The position numbers and the translations under genes are program-made. Positions 49,680 to 62,772 of a stretch of 64,000 nucleotides of DNA are shown one piece after another; positions within the stretch are counted from its first letter, which is position 1, and every line of letters starts with the position of its first letter. Under the pieces are notes generated by a model. That model was not told where the DNA came from. It saw only the letters and a list, made by a program, of their open reading frames with translations, and made no database searches. Source of the stretch: Oreohelix idahoensis (Eukaryota; Mollusca; Gastropoda; Stylommatophora; Oreohelicidae); contig JAMPIV010018771.1 of NCBI GenBank assembly GCA_024509875.1, positions 584,501-648,500 on the forward strand, given 5' to 3'.

Positions 49680-50166
49680 ACAAGATTACATTTGAAAAAA
49701 CACCCCTACAAGATGTAGAAAGAAATCTACCTCAGTTTGATGCAAGCATAGCTTTCGAGAAGGCAGAGTCTTATCAGAGTCAAATACAGAAAACACATGC
49801 AATGTAGAGCGTCCAGGTAACACACAAAATGAGGCATACTACCAGCTCAACAGAAGAGTGGTAATCTTCAGACTCCGCACTGGCAACAACAGATTGGGAT
49901 ACCATCTATTCAACAAGCTAAAGATAGGAACTACTGATGAGTGTGACTGTGGCACTAATAAAATGACTGCTGAACATTTGCTTCAAAGATGCTGGACATA
50001 TGTGGAACAGAGAAAGCGCATGTGGCGGACACCAGTACCATTCGTGGAAAAGCTCTACGGAGATGCAAACAGCCTTAAACTGACTACTGCTTTCTTTGAA
50101 AACATTCAAGTAGACACATGGAAGTATACGAAGAAGAATCATAGACCTAGCTTAGCAGCAATATAG
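49680..50166 (+). pseudogene. LINE RNase H-type C-terminal tail
   Basis: The open frame 49858-50166 reads VIFRLRTGNNRLGYHLFNKL, then KIGTTDECDCGTNKMTAEHL, LQRCWTYVEQRKRMW, PVPFVEKLYGDANS and LKLTTAFFENIQV. The C-x-C-G...H-LL--C pattern is the conserved tail of LINEs with an RNase H-like end. Part of an upstream frame (FEKTPLQDVERNLPQFDASI) is visible from 49685. The minus-strand copy at 12343-12600 is related. Confidence 0.82.
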
Positions 50167-50439
50167 ACACAGTTAGAGGGACAGACAACGATATCAAAAT
50201 AAGAATACAAGTACAAAAAGCAAGAGAAGCGTTTGTTGCATTTGGAAACACATGAAGATCAAAAGAAATCAAGCCCAAAAAACAAAAACAAAAAACTTAA
50301 TTTTCAATTCAAATGTCAAGTCAGTCCTCTTGTTGGCTCTGAAGCAAGCAGAACAACAAAAACGATAATGAAAAAGCTACAGAACTTCATAAATAGGAGC
50401 TTGCGTACAACAGAATGATTGAAGTGGTATGCCAAGATC

Positions 50440-50725
50440 ACTGATGTAGAACTGATAAGTAGAACCAGAAGTGCCAGTGGAACAAGAGATTGGAATAAGA
50501 CGTTGATGACGGAAAGGACACACAATGAGGATACCTGTTAATTGCATTACAAGGCAGTCCTTTGTCTGGAATTCGCAGGGTAAAAGAAGCTTAGGTAGAA
50601 CCAAAAAGGACATGGAGATAAGAACTGGAGACAAAATTAAAATGATAAGAAAGACATGGAAAGTCCTGCAACTGATGGCAAGGGACAGGAATACATAGCT
50701 TAAGTTTGTTGAAGGACTTGGCAAT
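50440..50725 (+). pseudogene. LINE C-terminal tail fragment
   Basis: Frames read VELISRTRSASGTRDWNK, then, with breaks, GRTKKDMEIRTGDKIK, TWKVLQLMARDRN, a stop, and KFVEGLGNFGELMMM. It matches 58430-58740 and 1438-1590 in layout (EL-RRT-Q-P-EQEI-KRRW...RGRP...LARDR..W..FVEGL). It runs directly into the GATGAC minisatellite, which looks like an expanded 3' GATGATG tail of the LINE. Confidence 0.75.
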
Positions 50726-50734
50726 TTTGGGGAG

Positions 50735-50940
50735 TTGATGATGATGGTGACGATGATGATGGTGACGATGATGATGGTGATGACGCTGATGGTGATGATG
50801 GTGACGATGATGATGGTGACGATGATGATGGTGACGACGCTGATGATGATGATGGTGACGATGATGATGGTGACGATGATGATGGTGACGACGCTGATGG
50901 TGATGATGGTAACGATGATGATGGTGACGACGATCATCAA
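50735..50940. repeat. GATGATGATGGTGAC minisatellite
   Basis: About 200 bases of GAT, GGT and GAC triplets in a higher-order unit of roughly 15 bases. Long Met/Val/Thr and His/Arg ORFs on the two strands are by-products. Confidence 0.95.
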
Positions 50941-51029
50941 TGTACAATATATACGTGTTCTGAACAAGGCATTATTTCGGCTTTCACTACATACACTAAG
51001 TAAGCTTTATGAAGAAGGTTAGAGTCTGA

Positions 51030-51260
51030 ATGTCACAGTAGTTAGGTCGCTTGATTTCGAGGCAAAGAAACCGGTTTGGAACCAGGCAGCAGTCATGTTC
51101 CAGTCTACTAAGCTGTAAAAATAAGTACCTGAGTCTGTTCTTCAGTTAGGCAAGGCAAAGGCAGTGAGGTAAGGAACTGGTGACCCCATCTCATAAAGCT
51201 GAGACCTAATATAAGTGAAATCTTTAACACCCCACTTCCTTACAGCATTAAGGGACTTCC
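51030..51260 (+). mobile_element. tRNA-derived SINE (family C)
   Basis: The tRNA-like head has a degenerate B box (GGTTTGGAACC). The body has GGCAAGGCAAAGGCAGTGAG, CCCATCTCATAAAGCTGAGA and CTTTAACACCCCACTTCC, matching the copies at 31428 and 37085. Confidence 0.7.
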
Positions 51261-51355
51261 TATACCTTTTAATGGTCACAGTTCTGGAATAACGAATTAC
51301 ACTTTCCTCTGGCCTATGCCAGCCTTTTACTCCGAAGTTTATACAATACATATTT

Positions 51356-52165
<810 letters not shown>

Positions 52166-52589
52166 ACATGCTACATATTATCTTCCGAACCTCCTTTTTA
52201 TACAAATATCTTTCAACGTTCTTTCTTGAATGTAGTGGTTGGGAGGAGGGGGAAGTGGGTTGGTATACGGTTAGCAGATCCACAACAGCTGCTGAGGTCA
52301 TGTATCCCTAATGACTACAGCGACGATTTCAAAGTTGATAGCGAAGATGGCAAAGTGGTAACGTTGAAGTCTCATCTTCTTCATGTTCTTGTATACTGTA
52401 GCACCTTCAAAAGTTTCAGGCTCAAATCCTCGGCAGGTCTCGTGCAATCGTGTCACTTCTTTCAGAGCGTTTCCTGCGTAGTCATGACCATTCGTTCTTA
52501 TTCTCTCACATGCACTTTCCATCACTTTCCATCACTTTCCATCACTCTGTTTTCTGTGAAGTCAAGTATTCAGCATCAAGTATTTTTAC
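52166..52589. other. No supported gene
   Basis: Contains three tandem copies of TTTCCATCAC near 52516-52545. No recognised gene. Confidence 0.5.
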
Positions 52590-52830
52590 GTTGAATACAG
52601 CTAAAATATTTTGGCCATGTAAGAAAACATATTACCTAACTGAAGATCATAACTGAAGATATGATTAAAGGCAAATGTGCCAGAGGAAGACAGCGAAATA
52701 GGTGGGAAGATAACATCAAGAGATGGACAGGAAACAAGTATATCACAGTGCACCATCAAGAAAGGAAGCAGACGATGTTCAAGATATGCAGGTGGATGCT
52801 GATGATGGTGATTTCTATGCATTGCTAACA
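52590..52830 (+). pseudogene. LINE 3' tail fragment
   Basis: Frames read LKYFGHV-like sequence, then MIKGKCARGRQRNRWEDNIK and RWTGN, ending in GATGATGGTGAT. It is the same kind of tail as on the minus strand at 36595-36770. Confidence 0.75.
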
Positions 52831-53394
52831 CGTGAAGAAACCTCTGTTTACCCCTGTTCTTTTATTCTGTCTTCCGTGGTATTGTTAGTGTTGTGCCTTT
52901 AATGATTTTGAATTTTATTTAAATTTATTAAAAGACAAATACAGTATTCATAGACGATCACTAATTTATATACAAATGAGAAATGGCTCAACCCTTATTT
53001 TCTAAACCCCTAAATGTTTAAATTTTGATGTTTATATCAATATTTCGACCATTCTGAGAAGTAAAGCTTTTTTTTTAAAATGACGTTGTCTACACACTCC
53101 ACTAAGTCCTGGCAAGGGAATCACCAACAGCCATATTAGGAGATATGTATTCACTAACTCTACTCACTTTCAACCTGTCCACTTGCGATTTTGGTTTGGT
53201 TTAGTTTTAAGGACTATCTTCATTGCACACGGACAACTCCATCAGTACTCCGATCTCCTCCTTTAGATCACACAAGGAGGATCTCAGCACAGTGCACCAA
53301 CTCCGTAGCACCGGCGAGAATCCCAATGTGCGTAAATAGGAATCACACATTCTATAAATATATTTGGTGGGTAGGATTCTAATTTTTAAATTTT
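52831..53394. other. No supported gene
   Basis: Unassigned AT-rich sequence. Confidence 0.5.
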
Positions 53395-53650
53395 GACAAG
53401 GGCAGCGGCCTTATGGCCTACTCTTTACGATTTCCAACTGCCGTGGGATTTTTAACGTGCGCAATTTGCACACGGGACCTCCTAATTTTTTCGCCCTTAA
53501 CATAGAAGGCTAGGCATCCTATCTCACTACCCATGAGACCAGAGGGGATTATGACATCATTAGGACCACTGGTTTTTTTTTTTTAAATTCCATAAATTAT
53601 ATTCCCTCTACTGGGAATAGAACTTGGCACCTCTAGAATTCTAGGCACTG
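53395..53650. repeat. Dispersed repeat fragment(s)
   Basis: GTGGGATTTTTAACGTGCGC then AATTTGCACACGGGACCTCC resembles a short interspersed block seen in many marine invertebrate genomes (recollection, not searched). A SINE-like GGGAATAGAACTTGGCACCT at 53609 may be a decayed reverse B box. Confidence 0.35.
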
Positions 53651-53998
53651 GCGGAAGATTTTACAATTATTTTCACTATTATAAACATCTTACGTTGCTA
53701 AAGACTAGTTATTCGAAGTACATTCGTAAAAACAATATTGTCCAAGATAAAGCAACCACTATTCTTATCACATTTAAATTATCACGCTTAACTATCACAT
53801 TAAATATTCCTGCTACAACTATTCGAAAGGTCGCATGTAGTGTCCTGGAGTCTCTAAGGAGACAAAGAAAACAAATGGAACGATTGCTGCCTCAGGCATG
53901 TCGTAAGTAGCGATAAATATAAGGTTGTACATTGGTGCTGGCAACCTTTTCCTAGAGGAACAATTGCTACAGACCATACCGCTGCAAGAGCGCGTTAA

Positions 53999-56189
53999 CT
54001 CTCTTCAGACCTGATATTTTGTATCATTTTCTCATACTCTGACATATCTGACTTCTAATGTTCCTTGATACATTATAATTTAAAGTCTACCCAAGAGTGT
54101 TATACATCAAATTTTTTGTAATTGAACAGACTACCATATTTAGATGTAAAATTAATATTTTAAAAATTTGTATTGATGTGAGTTTTAAAAAATTGAAGGA
54201 AAGTCAACAGGAAAAATACACAAAAATTATAAACATGATATTTCCCAAAGAAGAAAAAAATAAAGTATTATCAGAACAATTAACAGCAGTCATATTTTAT
54301 TGTAGTCTGACCATTTCTGCATTATATGTTACATTTCCAAAACAATTCAATATTAAATAATAAAATTATGCAAATTTTTGAAATGTTACATAACTATGCT
54401 TTTCAAAAAATAAAATTTTTTTTTTAAAAATCTTCCACTGAATACATTACAGTTATTTTAGGTAGCTGCAACATCTTAGCTAAAATAATGAAATATGACT
54501 TCAGTAGACATATTTCTAGTGTAACACTGTATGATCACTAACACATAAGTAAAATCAGTTATGAGGGTGACATAATAAAGACAACACATCTTTATATATT
54601 TCCTACTACGGCTTGTGGTATTCTGACAGACAATTCCTTCCTGCATGAAAACATTTTAAAAAAAATATCACAAACTTTACATTTAACTTTTTATTTTTCT
54701 TTCAATCTTTACAATCTGATATCAAAGCTTACAACTTCTTTTTGTCTCTGTAAACTTGGGGTCCATGGTGTGCCGAGAAAAAACTGGTGGCTTTGAAGCG
54801 AGTAGTGCATCATACAAACTTATGTTCCCCAATTCCGGATTAGTTCTTCTGTAAAATCTAGCTGATCATATCTAGCTGGTCTTCCACATCTGGGTGTTTT
54901 TTCTGCTAGTCTTGAAATAAAATGTAAGCATCTACCATAGCAATATCCAGAAAATGAAAAAAAGAGTTATCCAATATTTATTGGTCTTTCTCAAAACATT
55001 GTACTTGTTAATTGGCTGGTCACTCTTGTCCACTACTTTCATAACTAACTACAGTATAAGCTAAACCAAATGGTCCATTTGCAGTGATCCTGCCTAAATA
55101 AACACCAAAGTATATCCACTAACAGCATCAGCAAGAACCCATAATTTCATCCCCCATTTTGTTGGCTTGTCTCTAATATACTGTCAAAAAGAAAACACCC
55201 TTTTCTTATATATATTTTCTTATATTATTTCATAAAATTACAGTTTGAAGAAGTCAATGGGTCTCAAAAACTGCTTTGTATTTTCTCTGGTGCTTACCTC
55301 TGACAGTTGCAGACTGGAACCCTCTCAGGCGAAAAAGGTGGAGGGTTGGAAGGTGGGCCTTCATCAAGTCCATCATAACCAAAACATCTGCAAGAAGAAC
55401 AATTTAAAATTAATTTCTACAGATCAACAATAGAATTCAAAGTTACAGTTTAGTGTACACAGGAAAATTGACACATATTACATTTTCCGTAGAAAGTAAT
55501 ACTGTCAATCATAAAGTCATATGATGTAAATAATAATTTTTAAAAGCAGAGACACAGGGCGAATGAGGTCAGAAAAATAAGCTGATTCAGAAGTTACGTC
55601 AGATCCACTTTATATTTATTTCCTTGTGCCATGAGTTCTTTGTTAACTGTTTGAAAGGTGAAATATTTGTTTCTTTTTTTCAAAAACAAACAGAAAGCAG
55701 CTATACTAACTACAATAGCCCACTAAAACGACTATTTTACTGCTTTTCAAAATCAGCTGTCATTTCGTTAACGAAGTAACATTACCTTTACATGTACGGC
55801 TGGTGATCTGAGTTGTTCTGAGCTGTATTTTCGCCATCCAACTCATCAGACGTTTCCAAGTCCTCTGAATAATCATCAAAACAGGAATCTACATCACTAG
55901 ATGCATTGTAGTCATTTTCAGACTGCATTTTGTTTACGACCTGTTAAGTCGAGTTGATCGGAAAAAATCCAAAATGGCGGACGGAAAAATTCGGTGTTTA
56001 CGTTTTTCTGCGTGTAATTTCAAAGTCAAAATAAGTGAAAGCTGTATATTTTTAGCACAAATATAATTTTTAACATGTATTCTTAATATAAAACATAGAT
56101 TTGAAGTCAAAATAAAAAATAAATGTGCTTTTTTTACTTCAAAAGTCATCGTTCTATTTGGAACGATTTTTTATATATCCGGTCTGAAG
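53999..56189 (-). mobile_element. Degenerate piggyBac element between TTAA sites
   Basis: TTAA at 53995-53998 and 56190-56193 bound a 2191-bp segment. Its ends are inverted relatives: CTTCAGACCTGATAT near 54004 and, read inversely, CTTCAGACCGGATAT at the right end. TTAA duplication is the hallmark of piggyBac, and a decayed transposase of that family lies inside on the minus strand. Confidence 0.85.
54700..55928 (-). pseudogene. piggyBac transposase remnant
   Basis: On the minus strand, an ATG at 55928 begins a short acidic N-terminal stretch (QSENDYNASSDVDSCFDDYS then EDLETSDELDGENTAQNN) that stops at 55788. Much of the middle is missing. Catalytic-core sequence resumes at about 55170 with DKPTKWGMKLWVLADAVSGY (a core Asp lies in LADAVSGY). 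After a stop come GPFGLAYTVV, VLRKTNKYWITLFF and, frameshifted, LDIAMVDAYILFQD, which corresponds to the usual HLLD-A-VNAYILY block. Several stops and frameshifts; non-functional. Confidence 0.82.
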
Positions 56190-56193
56190 TTAA

Positions 56194-56515
56194 TGTTTTG
56201 ATGCAGGCTACGTGCCAGAGAACCAGCTGCTGTGGTTGTTCCCTGTGCAGCAAAAAGGAATAGAAGAACTATTCGAAAAAATATTGTTCAAACTAAAATG
56301 TCAGGTTGACCTCTCTGGAGAGATAATAGAAAGAATATCCCTACTGCACCATTAGGGCATATCGTACGATGCGACTAACGTGAGAGTGGGTGCATAGGGT
56401 GAACAACGCTCATCATGTAAAACAAACTTCCACAGAAATCACAGTTGTAAGAGTATGTGAATGCGTGGTGCATGTTTCCTGCAAGGGGACCGGCTGCTTG
56501 CTCCGTTAGGAGCGC
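56194..56515. other. No supported gene
   Basis: Unassigned sequence between the piggyBac remnant and an LTR-like repeat. Confidence 0.5.
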
Positions 56516-58320
56516 TGTGACATAATTTGTGCGCTCTCTTCTCCTCTCCGGCAGTATTGAACTACATTTGTTGTGCGTACTGAATTATGTGGATTATTCA
56601 ATTGTTAGCACATTCTTTTTCCATACTGTCATTGGTCACGTTTCACGCTTCGTTGCATGATAGGGACAGACAAGCGTATCGCCCATCCCTGGGAGATTAA
56701 TTGAATCACTAAAACGTGCTAATACCACATAGACTCCAGATATTTACGAGCATGAAGTGATTGCTTGACTGTATAACCACTTCCGACTGGACTGTTTGGG
56801 ACAGGTGATTATAGATAAACGCAACCTTGGAAGACATTTGGAAGAGTGAGCAGGAAGTGTGATATAAGTCAACTTTGACAACCTTTTACGGACTTCACAA
56901 CTGCAAATACGGAGGATGAATGTTTGAAAATTTCAAAAGCATGAGTCATGGAAAATATTACATGAGAAAAAGTTATCTTAACATGTACTTTGAATGTATT
57001 GGTTGGAATTTGAGGCGCCAATAAACACTCGCGCTTATTGAGAGTTTTGTCGAAAACGCCAGGTGGAAGCGTGGGTCGGGAACCTACGATATAACGTAGA
57101 AAATAGTTTGAGATACGGCACTGCATGCCAGAAAACGTCACCGTAAACAGCTCTGATCTTGCCACAGTAAAGAATAGTGTTGGATTCTGAATTTATAGTA
57201 CCAGACAAAAAGTATTAAGAGCATCTCTGTACATCAGTAGGTAACTCGCCAATATTAATACGGAACCCGGAATTCTACAGGACCACTAACAAGTCACAGA
57301 GGGATTCTGAAATAGAAATAATACCCCAGACGTATGTTCGAGGCATCTGTGTTAAGTTGCCAAGACTATTCTACTGAGCAAAAAGTCTAAGATTTCTCAA
57401 TTATTTAGGTGAGTGTAATATATTGTTTATGCTGTGAATTTGACCTGTTCCTACTTGATAGTGGTGTTAAAGATTCATACTAGGCTGGAAACCTCATCAT
57501 ATGAAAAGGATACATTCATATGAACCACCACAGCAAGCGCTGGTGATTGCTTCATGCTAGTTCTCACGGAAGAACCAAAAGCAGAGGTAACCCCAGACTC
57601 CGAATAGGACAGGGAGCGAGTGATGATTACATCAACGTGTTAATAGTTGTATATTATCATTTTGTGAATGTATGTAAATTTAATATGTTCCTTCAGGCAC
57701 AAGCCACTGCCGCTGGCCAGTCACAATATTTTCCTAAAATTAACTGACATACTGGTAATTTTTCATCACATGCCCTGATATGATATACGCTCAGGGAGAG
57801 TAAAAAATCTGAGGAAACAAACGGCTGACGGACAGCGGGAAAAGGCGCCTAATTAATATCAGGCAAACAAATATTTAGCAGCGGAATCGTTCTTTTATTC
57901 ATTCTAACGTTTGTGGTACCAGTACGAGGCAACCCGACTAATTATAGTACGATCCGGAGAGACCATTTGCTGCACTACTAGACTGTGGTTCAAAGCTTGA
58001 GATCGACACTTGAAGATTTTTGCCTTGACCAGGAGCGGTTACTTTCTGAACTGATCTGGAAACGTGTCCCTCACCACAAAGACGAATGTACGGAAAAGCA
58101 CCATCGGCACTTCAGCATTTTGGCAAGTCCCAATTTTAACAGACCAAAACAATCGAACTTTATTTTTCTAAATTCATCAAGCCTAAAGACTTTTCGGTGA
58201 AGAAACGTTATTATTTTTCATAATCACCAGTCATATTTGTTTACATTTGTTTCAAAGTAATTGATCATTAAATTTGTATATGTTGATTTTGTGAAATTCA
58301 TAATTGAATTAATCATCGTA
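56516..58320. mobile_element. Diverged copy of the 5363-7767 LTR, 3'-truncated
   Basis: Starts TGTGACATAATTTGTGCG, matching TGTGACGAAATGGACG. It shares an ordered series of blocks with 5363-7767: CTCTCCGGCAGTAT, GGCTGGCAACCTCA versus GGCTGGAAACCTCA, GAACCACCACTGCACGTGCT versus GAACCACCACAGCAAGCGCT, and GTGGTACCAG. Recognisable similarity fades near 58320, short of the CGTCACA end. AGGAGCGC occurs immediately before the start (56508-56515) and immediately after the end of similarity (58321-58328). Confidence 0.75.
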
Positions 58321-58429
58321 AGGAGCGCATTAGAGGACAGAAGTACTGTTTCACTAAATGTTTCGCCCAGTAAAGTGTAGACGCTTGTTACAATTACTTT
58401 GATAAACCGGCACGTACGTAGAACTGAAG

Positions 58430-58744
58430 GATTGAAATGTCAAGACATGATGATCAACGTGGAACTGATGACAAGAACTAAACAAATGCCGGTGGAACAA
58501 GAGATAAGAAGAAGACGTTGGCGATGAATAATGACACACAATGACGAAACGTGTTGTTAGCATTACCAGGCAGTCCTTGTTCTGGAATCCTCAGGATAGG
58601 GGACGTGGAGGCAACCCCCCCCCCCCCCCCCCCCCACCCCCTCCCCCAAAAAATAAATGAAGAGAGCTGGAAGCAAACGTGAAAATGAAGAAGAAGGTTT
58701 AGAATAACCTTTAGCTCATGGCATGCGACTTGAGGACTTGACAT
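58430..58744 (+). pseudogene. LINE C-terminal tail fragment with poly-C run
   Basis: The frame reads VELMTRTKQMPVEQEIRRRR then WR and a stop, followed by decayed NITRQ-L-WN-Q and KRK-type blocks. A C run at about 58614-58636 has expanded in the middle. It matches 50440-50725 in order. Confidence 0.75.
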
Positions 58745-59622
58745 GCGTTTGTTAATGACCTGTGCTCCTTGGGCATCTGACGGAAATGATAATGATATGT
58801 TGCTCCATTTATAATTGTGTATTCACAGAAACAGGGCTAACTTTGGTCGCTAAACTCTAGCTGCATGAAAGTCCAACATTTTTATTTGAATGGCTATCGT
58901 TGTTCTAAACTTGAGAGTCAAGAGTTGGTAAGTAAGTTTTGTTGTCCCACACAAAACCTTTCACACGGAAGTCAGCATGGCGTTCTATTGTGTACTTTTT
59001 TCCTTGTGACATCGGCTAACTTGTTCTCTTTCCGTTTTTTTTTCTATTTCGCGTCATTTTGAAAAAGTAGAAACTGAACAACAGCAAAATTAAACAACAT
59101 ATTAAAATAAATATTATTAAAGCATTGCTACGAAGATTTAAAAACGCACGCGGGATCTGAATATCAAAATAGATATTCAGTATATTAAACTAATTTATCA
59201 GAAATTATGTTTGCAGATACAAATCAGGACAGCTAAATAGAAAAAGAACAATAATATTGCATTGCCCTCAATTGTCAATAGTCCAGTTACATCACATCGG
59301 CAGCTAAACAGCAAACAAATCATAGTATACTCACACCAATCTTGTGAAATGAAAGCGAAACATTGACACTATAGGCAATATAGATAAAAAAATTAACAGT
59401 TTGTGAGATGTGCCGCCAATAAAGAATAAATAGCAAAAACAAGATAAGAAACACCACGATCAAAGAACAATTCTGTTTTAGATCATAAGTGTAATGATAA
59501 AAACACTGTTAATGAGATATTTCGGACATTTAGCTAGCATTCAAGCAGACCTTTCAGCATCCACTGGTTTCCATACCAGAGCATCACAGAGGGCACGAGG
59601 AAGACTGGTGCATATTTATTGA
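58745..59622. other. No supported gene
   Basis: Unassigned AT-rich sequence, chance ORFs only. Confidence 0.5.
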
Positions 59623-59720
59623 TAGGGTGGTGTCAAACACGCGGCCCACTGGCCACATGCGGCTCGATTCAATCTTCAGTGCGGCCCGCTCCACTGCCGT
59701 AACATGCAGTTGGAATTCAC
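59623..59720. mobile_element. hAT-type element end fragment
   Basis: TAGGGTGGTGTCAAACACGC then GGCCCACTGGCCACATGCGG then CTCGATTC matches the widespread hAT terminal sequence of the form GGTGTCAAACTCGCGGCCC-GGGCC-CATGCGGCCC (family knowledge). The opposite end is not visible. Confidence 0.6.
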
Positions 59721-59899
59721 CACTTTCCTGGGGCTGCCAAGCAGCGAGACTCAGGAAAGTATTTGCGTAATCACTATACTTGTTTATTTTGGAAACAATC
59801 GAGCAGGACCAAATAGAAATATGGAAGTATATTGTAAGCACTGATAAGTTGTCATGTACCTTTTATATTGCCTCGTTTATTATTATAAATTGCTAATAT

Positions 59900-59900
59900 G

Positions 59901-59937
<37 letters not shown>

Positions 59938-59946
59938 TATATATAG

Positions 59947-59991
<45 letters not shown>

Positions 59992-59992
59992 A
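59900..59992. repeat. (AT)n microsatellite
   Basis: TA repeat with AGAGATATATATAGATATATAA interruptions. Confidence 0.95.
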
Positions 59993-60985
59993 GTAAAATC
60001 TGCGAGAATAATCGCTCATTTCAGTAAGATTTTAGTCATAAAATGATAATAAATAAACCCGCCCTATTGTGTCTGACGGTGATACTCTCACACGCCAGCA
60101 ACACTGCCTTTTGTGCAGTGCTAAAGCCTATAGAACGATCCCACGGTAAAAATCTAACACGAGTTTTAGTTTCGGTTTCGAAAACGTACTACTAATATTT
60201 AACATTTTGCCACATCTGCTGCATACACAATGCAGCCTAGCCTTATAATTAACGATTTTGCGGAAGTGTGCCGCAACATACTTACTTACTTAGTCGTAAC
60301 TAGATCTAATTTAACGCAACATAACTATCTAAATTAACGTAATATATTAACTTTAACGCTGGCAATAAGTAATAATCCTTACAAATTTGGTAGTGTAACA
60401 CGAGACACTCCCAATATTTAACGCCTATTCTTACCCCGCCACGCAAAACCCCGCTTCGCTTGACACATTCTGCCATGCATGTATATACGCTGCGGCAAAG
60501 CGAACAGAGGCAAACACGCAGACAATTTGTTTTCCCCTAGCGGTAGTATTTCTGACGTCACTAAAACAAGTAGTTATTTGAAAAATACATGCTAGCGAGA
60601 GGGGAAGATGGCCGTCTTGTGTAAAAATTTTATTTGACGATTGACTATGACGAAAGTTGAAAATCTAAACCATAATGAATCTGACCATAAAAATCATATG
60701 GTAGTATAGCTTAGGGTCCACTGAGCAAGAATGTGTTTTAAATAGTATGATAGTCCCAGTATTAGCCAAGTTATTGAGAAAATACTAAATGACTACGGAC
60801 GCGCGACCAGACAGACTGTTGTTCCTGCTTGTTTTTAATAACGTTAGTAGGGACACCGGCTTAGAAGGGAGGCATTTAGGTAAATTCAAATTCACATGGG
60901 TAACAAGAGTATAGGAGGGAAAAGAGGAGCGCTAGGGAAATGTAATCTAAAACGAAACATCTTTTTGTATTGGCATAACTAAAGC
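59993..60985. other. No supported gene
   Basis: Includes a more GC-rich block at 60430-60550, otherwise unassigned. Confidence 0.45.
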
Positions 60986-60987
60986 AG

Positions 60988-61089
60988 ACTGGCCAATCGA
61001 CTACCAGACGCAGAGTTTGTTTGGAATTATTTTTGTTTTTCAAAAACTACATTTGATTTCTGGTAGTCGCAAGCTTTCGATTGGCCAGT
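60988..61089. repeat. Inverted repeat with asymmetric bulge
   Basis: The left arm ACTGGCCAATCGACTACCAGA (60988-61008, last base outside the count of 20) pairs with TCTGGTAGT (61059-61067) and CGATTGGCCAGT (61078-61089). Ten unpaired bases (CGCAAGCTTT) lie in the right arm and the loop is about 50 bases. Confidence 0.75.
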
Positions 61090-62385
61090 GCTAATAAATA
61101 TAAGCCAAAGGCTTTCACTATTCAGTGCCAGTTGAACAACAGCTGTGTTAATTGTAAAATTAAATGAAGAAGTATTCACAGTCTGGGCATTGCAAAGGAA
61201 ACTGAGGCCACTTCTTTGCAAAGTCAGCATCATTTGTTTTTATTTCTTGAATTTTGTGGTAAGAAGGCTTTATGAATTTAATATGTTTAATCCCATTGCC
61301 AAAGTTAGATACTGCTATTGGGAAAAAGAGAAGGACGTGCTGGGAGCAGACATTGTTGAGTCCTCACATTGAAATGTATCTAACTGATGTATGTTGTCAT
61401 GATTATGTTTGAATATTATTGTATTAGAATATATTAGTAAGCCTCCGTGTTCCATGAACACTGTTCAACATGCCTGAAGCATTTATATTTTAAAAGGAAA
61501 AGAAGAGAAAATCATATAAAAGGAAATGTGGTTACCCCACATTATTTTATTGAGGAAAACTATGTAAATGTACAGTGGCGTATCTGCCATAGGGACCTAA
61601 GGTGTGGCCACATCAAGGTGGGAGTCATGTAAAATTAGGGGCGAGTGCACCTGTAATGCACGCGAGGCTGACCCCATATCACCGTAGGGAAATAAATAAT
61701 ATCAAAAGTGATCAGATATAAAAGGCCAGGGTGTCCTTTTGTTGCAGAGGTTTTATTTCCTGTTGCCAGCTGGTAATAGGAAACCTGAGGAGTGACGATA
61801 ACGCCAAGAAGTCTCCGACAATTCATGTATGCTGTCAAGAGATAACAGCAGGAGCTTGGGCGTGTGATGTGATATCGATATTTCTGCAACTACACACTAT
61901 CTTATCATTCAACAAGAAACCCCATGTGATATGTTAAGGACCTGGGTATATCTGACAGTTTCGTTTTAAATAAACACTAGTATTTCAAATCATACTCAGA
62001 AAATTTATGGGGTATGATGATAATACAGCCCCTCATACTCAGTGACTCTCCCTCTTAGATGAATAAAGTGTAAGCTGTGAACATTCCAACAGGAAAGACA
62101 GATATTAATTTTATAGCTATTGGGCAGACTGTCCACACATTTTTAGTTGATCTTTTCTGTAAACTATCTTGTCCTCATTTTCAAAGACCTGTCCAAAAGA
62201 TATGATTGGACAGGCAAAATAAATTGTACCAAAAAAAAAATATCAAATTTAAAGAAAAACTTAACCACTGGTTTTTATTCACTTCCTCATAGAAACTTAA
62301 AGTGTTTTTGTGTTGTGTACCATCATTTCATTTCTCCCATAGACACTAGGTACATCATACACCAGACACTAGAGCCAAAATAGTG
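61090..62385. other. No supported gene
   Basis: Unassigned; probably includes upstream parts of the Gypsy element whose gag begins at 62773, but no LTR border could be fixed. Confidence 0.4.
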
Positions 62386-62485
62386 ACCGTGTGAGATCTA
62401 GGGAGGTAGCGTTAGGTTCCCTGCATATAATTCATCATCATCATTTATAGAGTCAGGGGCCTACATGTGCTTGACCTCACACGGT
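62386..62485. repeat. Short inverted repeat
   Basis: ACCGTGTGAG at 62386-62395 is inverted as CTCACACGGT at 62476-62485. It could be chance or lie near LTR borders of the element downstream. Confidence 0.4.
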
Positions 62486-62772
62486 TAATACATACACGGA
62501 TTTCATTCTTTTAGGATACCATCATAACCTCCCCAGCAAAATCTAACTTTGCTACATAAATTGGTAGGCTTGTCCGGGCATTTGAATATCTCCTAGTACT
62601 ACATACATTGCGGTCTGGGTCTTAGCATAAACAACATTCTATTGTCCCAGCGAATCCCCATAATCATTATTGCCCAAGATTTGGGAAGTCAAGAAACTGT
62701 CAGAACCCAGATTTAATTAGATAAATTTATACTTATTTAGAAAGTTAGTTAGAACATTTTGCATTTATCAGG

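Noticed and set aside
50377..50967. 196-codon and 118-codon ORFs rich in Ile/Val/Thr or His/Arg
   Set aside because: Produced by the GATGATGGTGAC minisatellite and LINE tail; the repeat has no stops in several frames.
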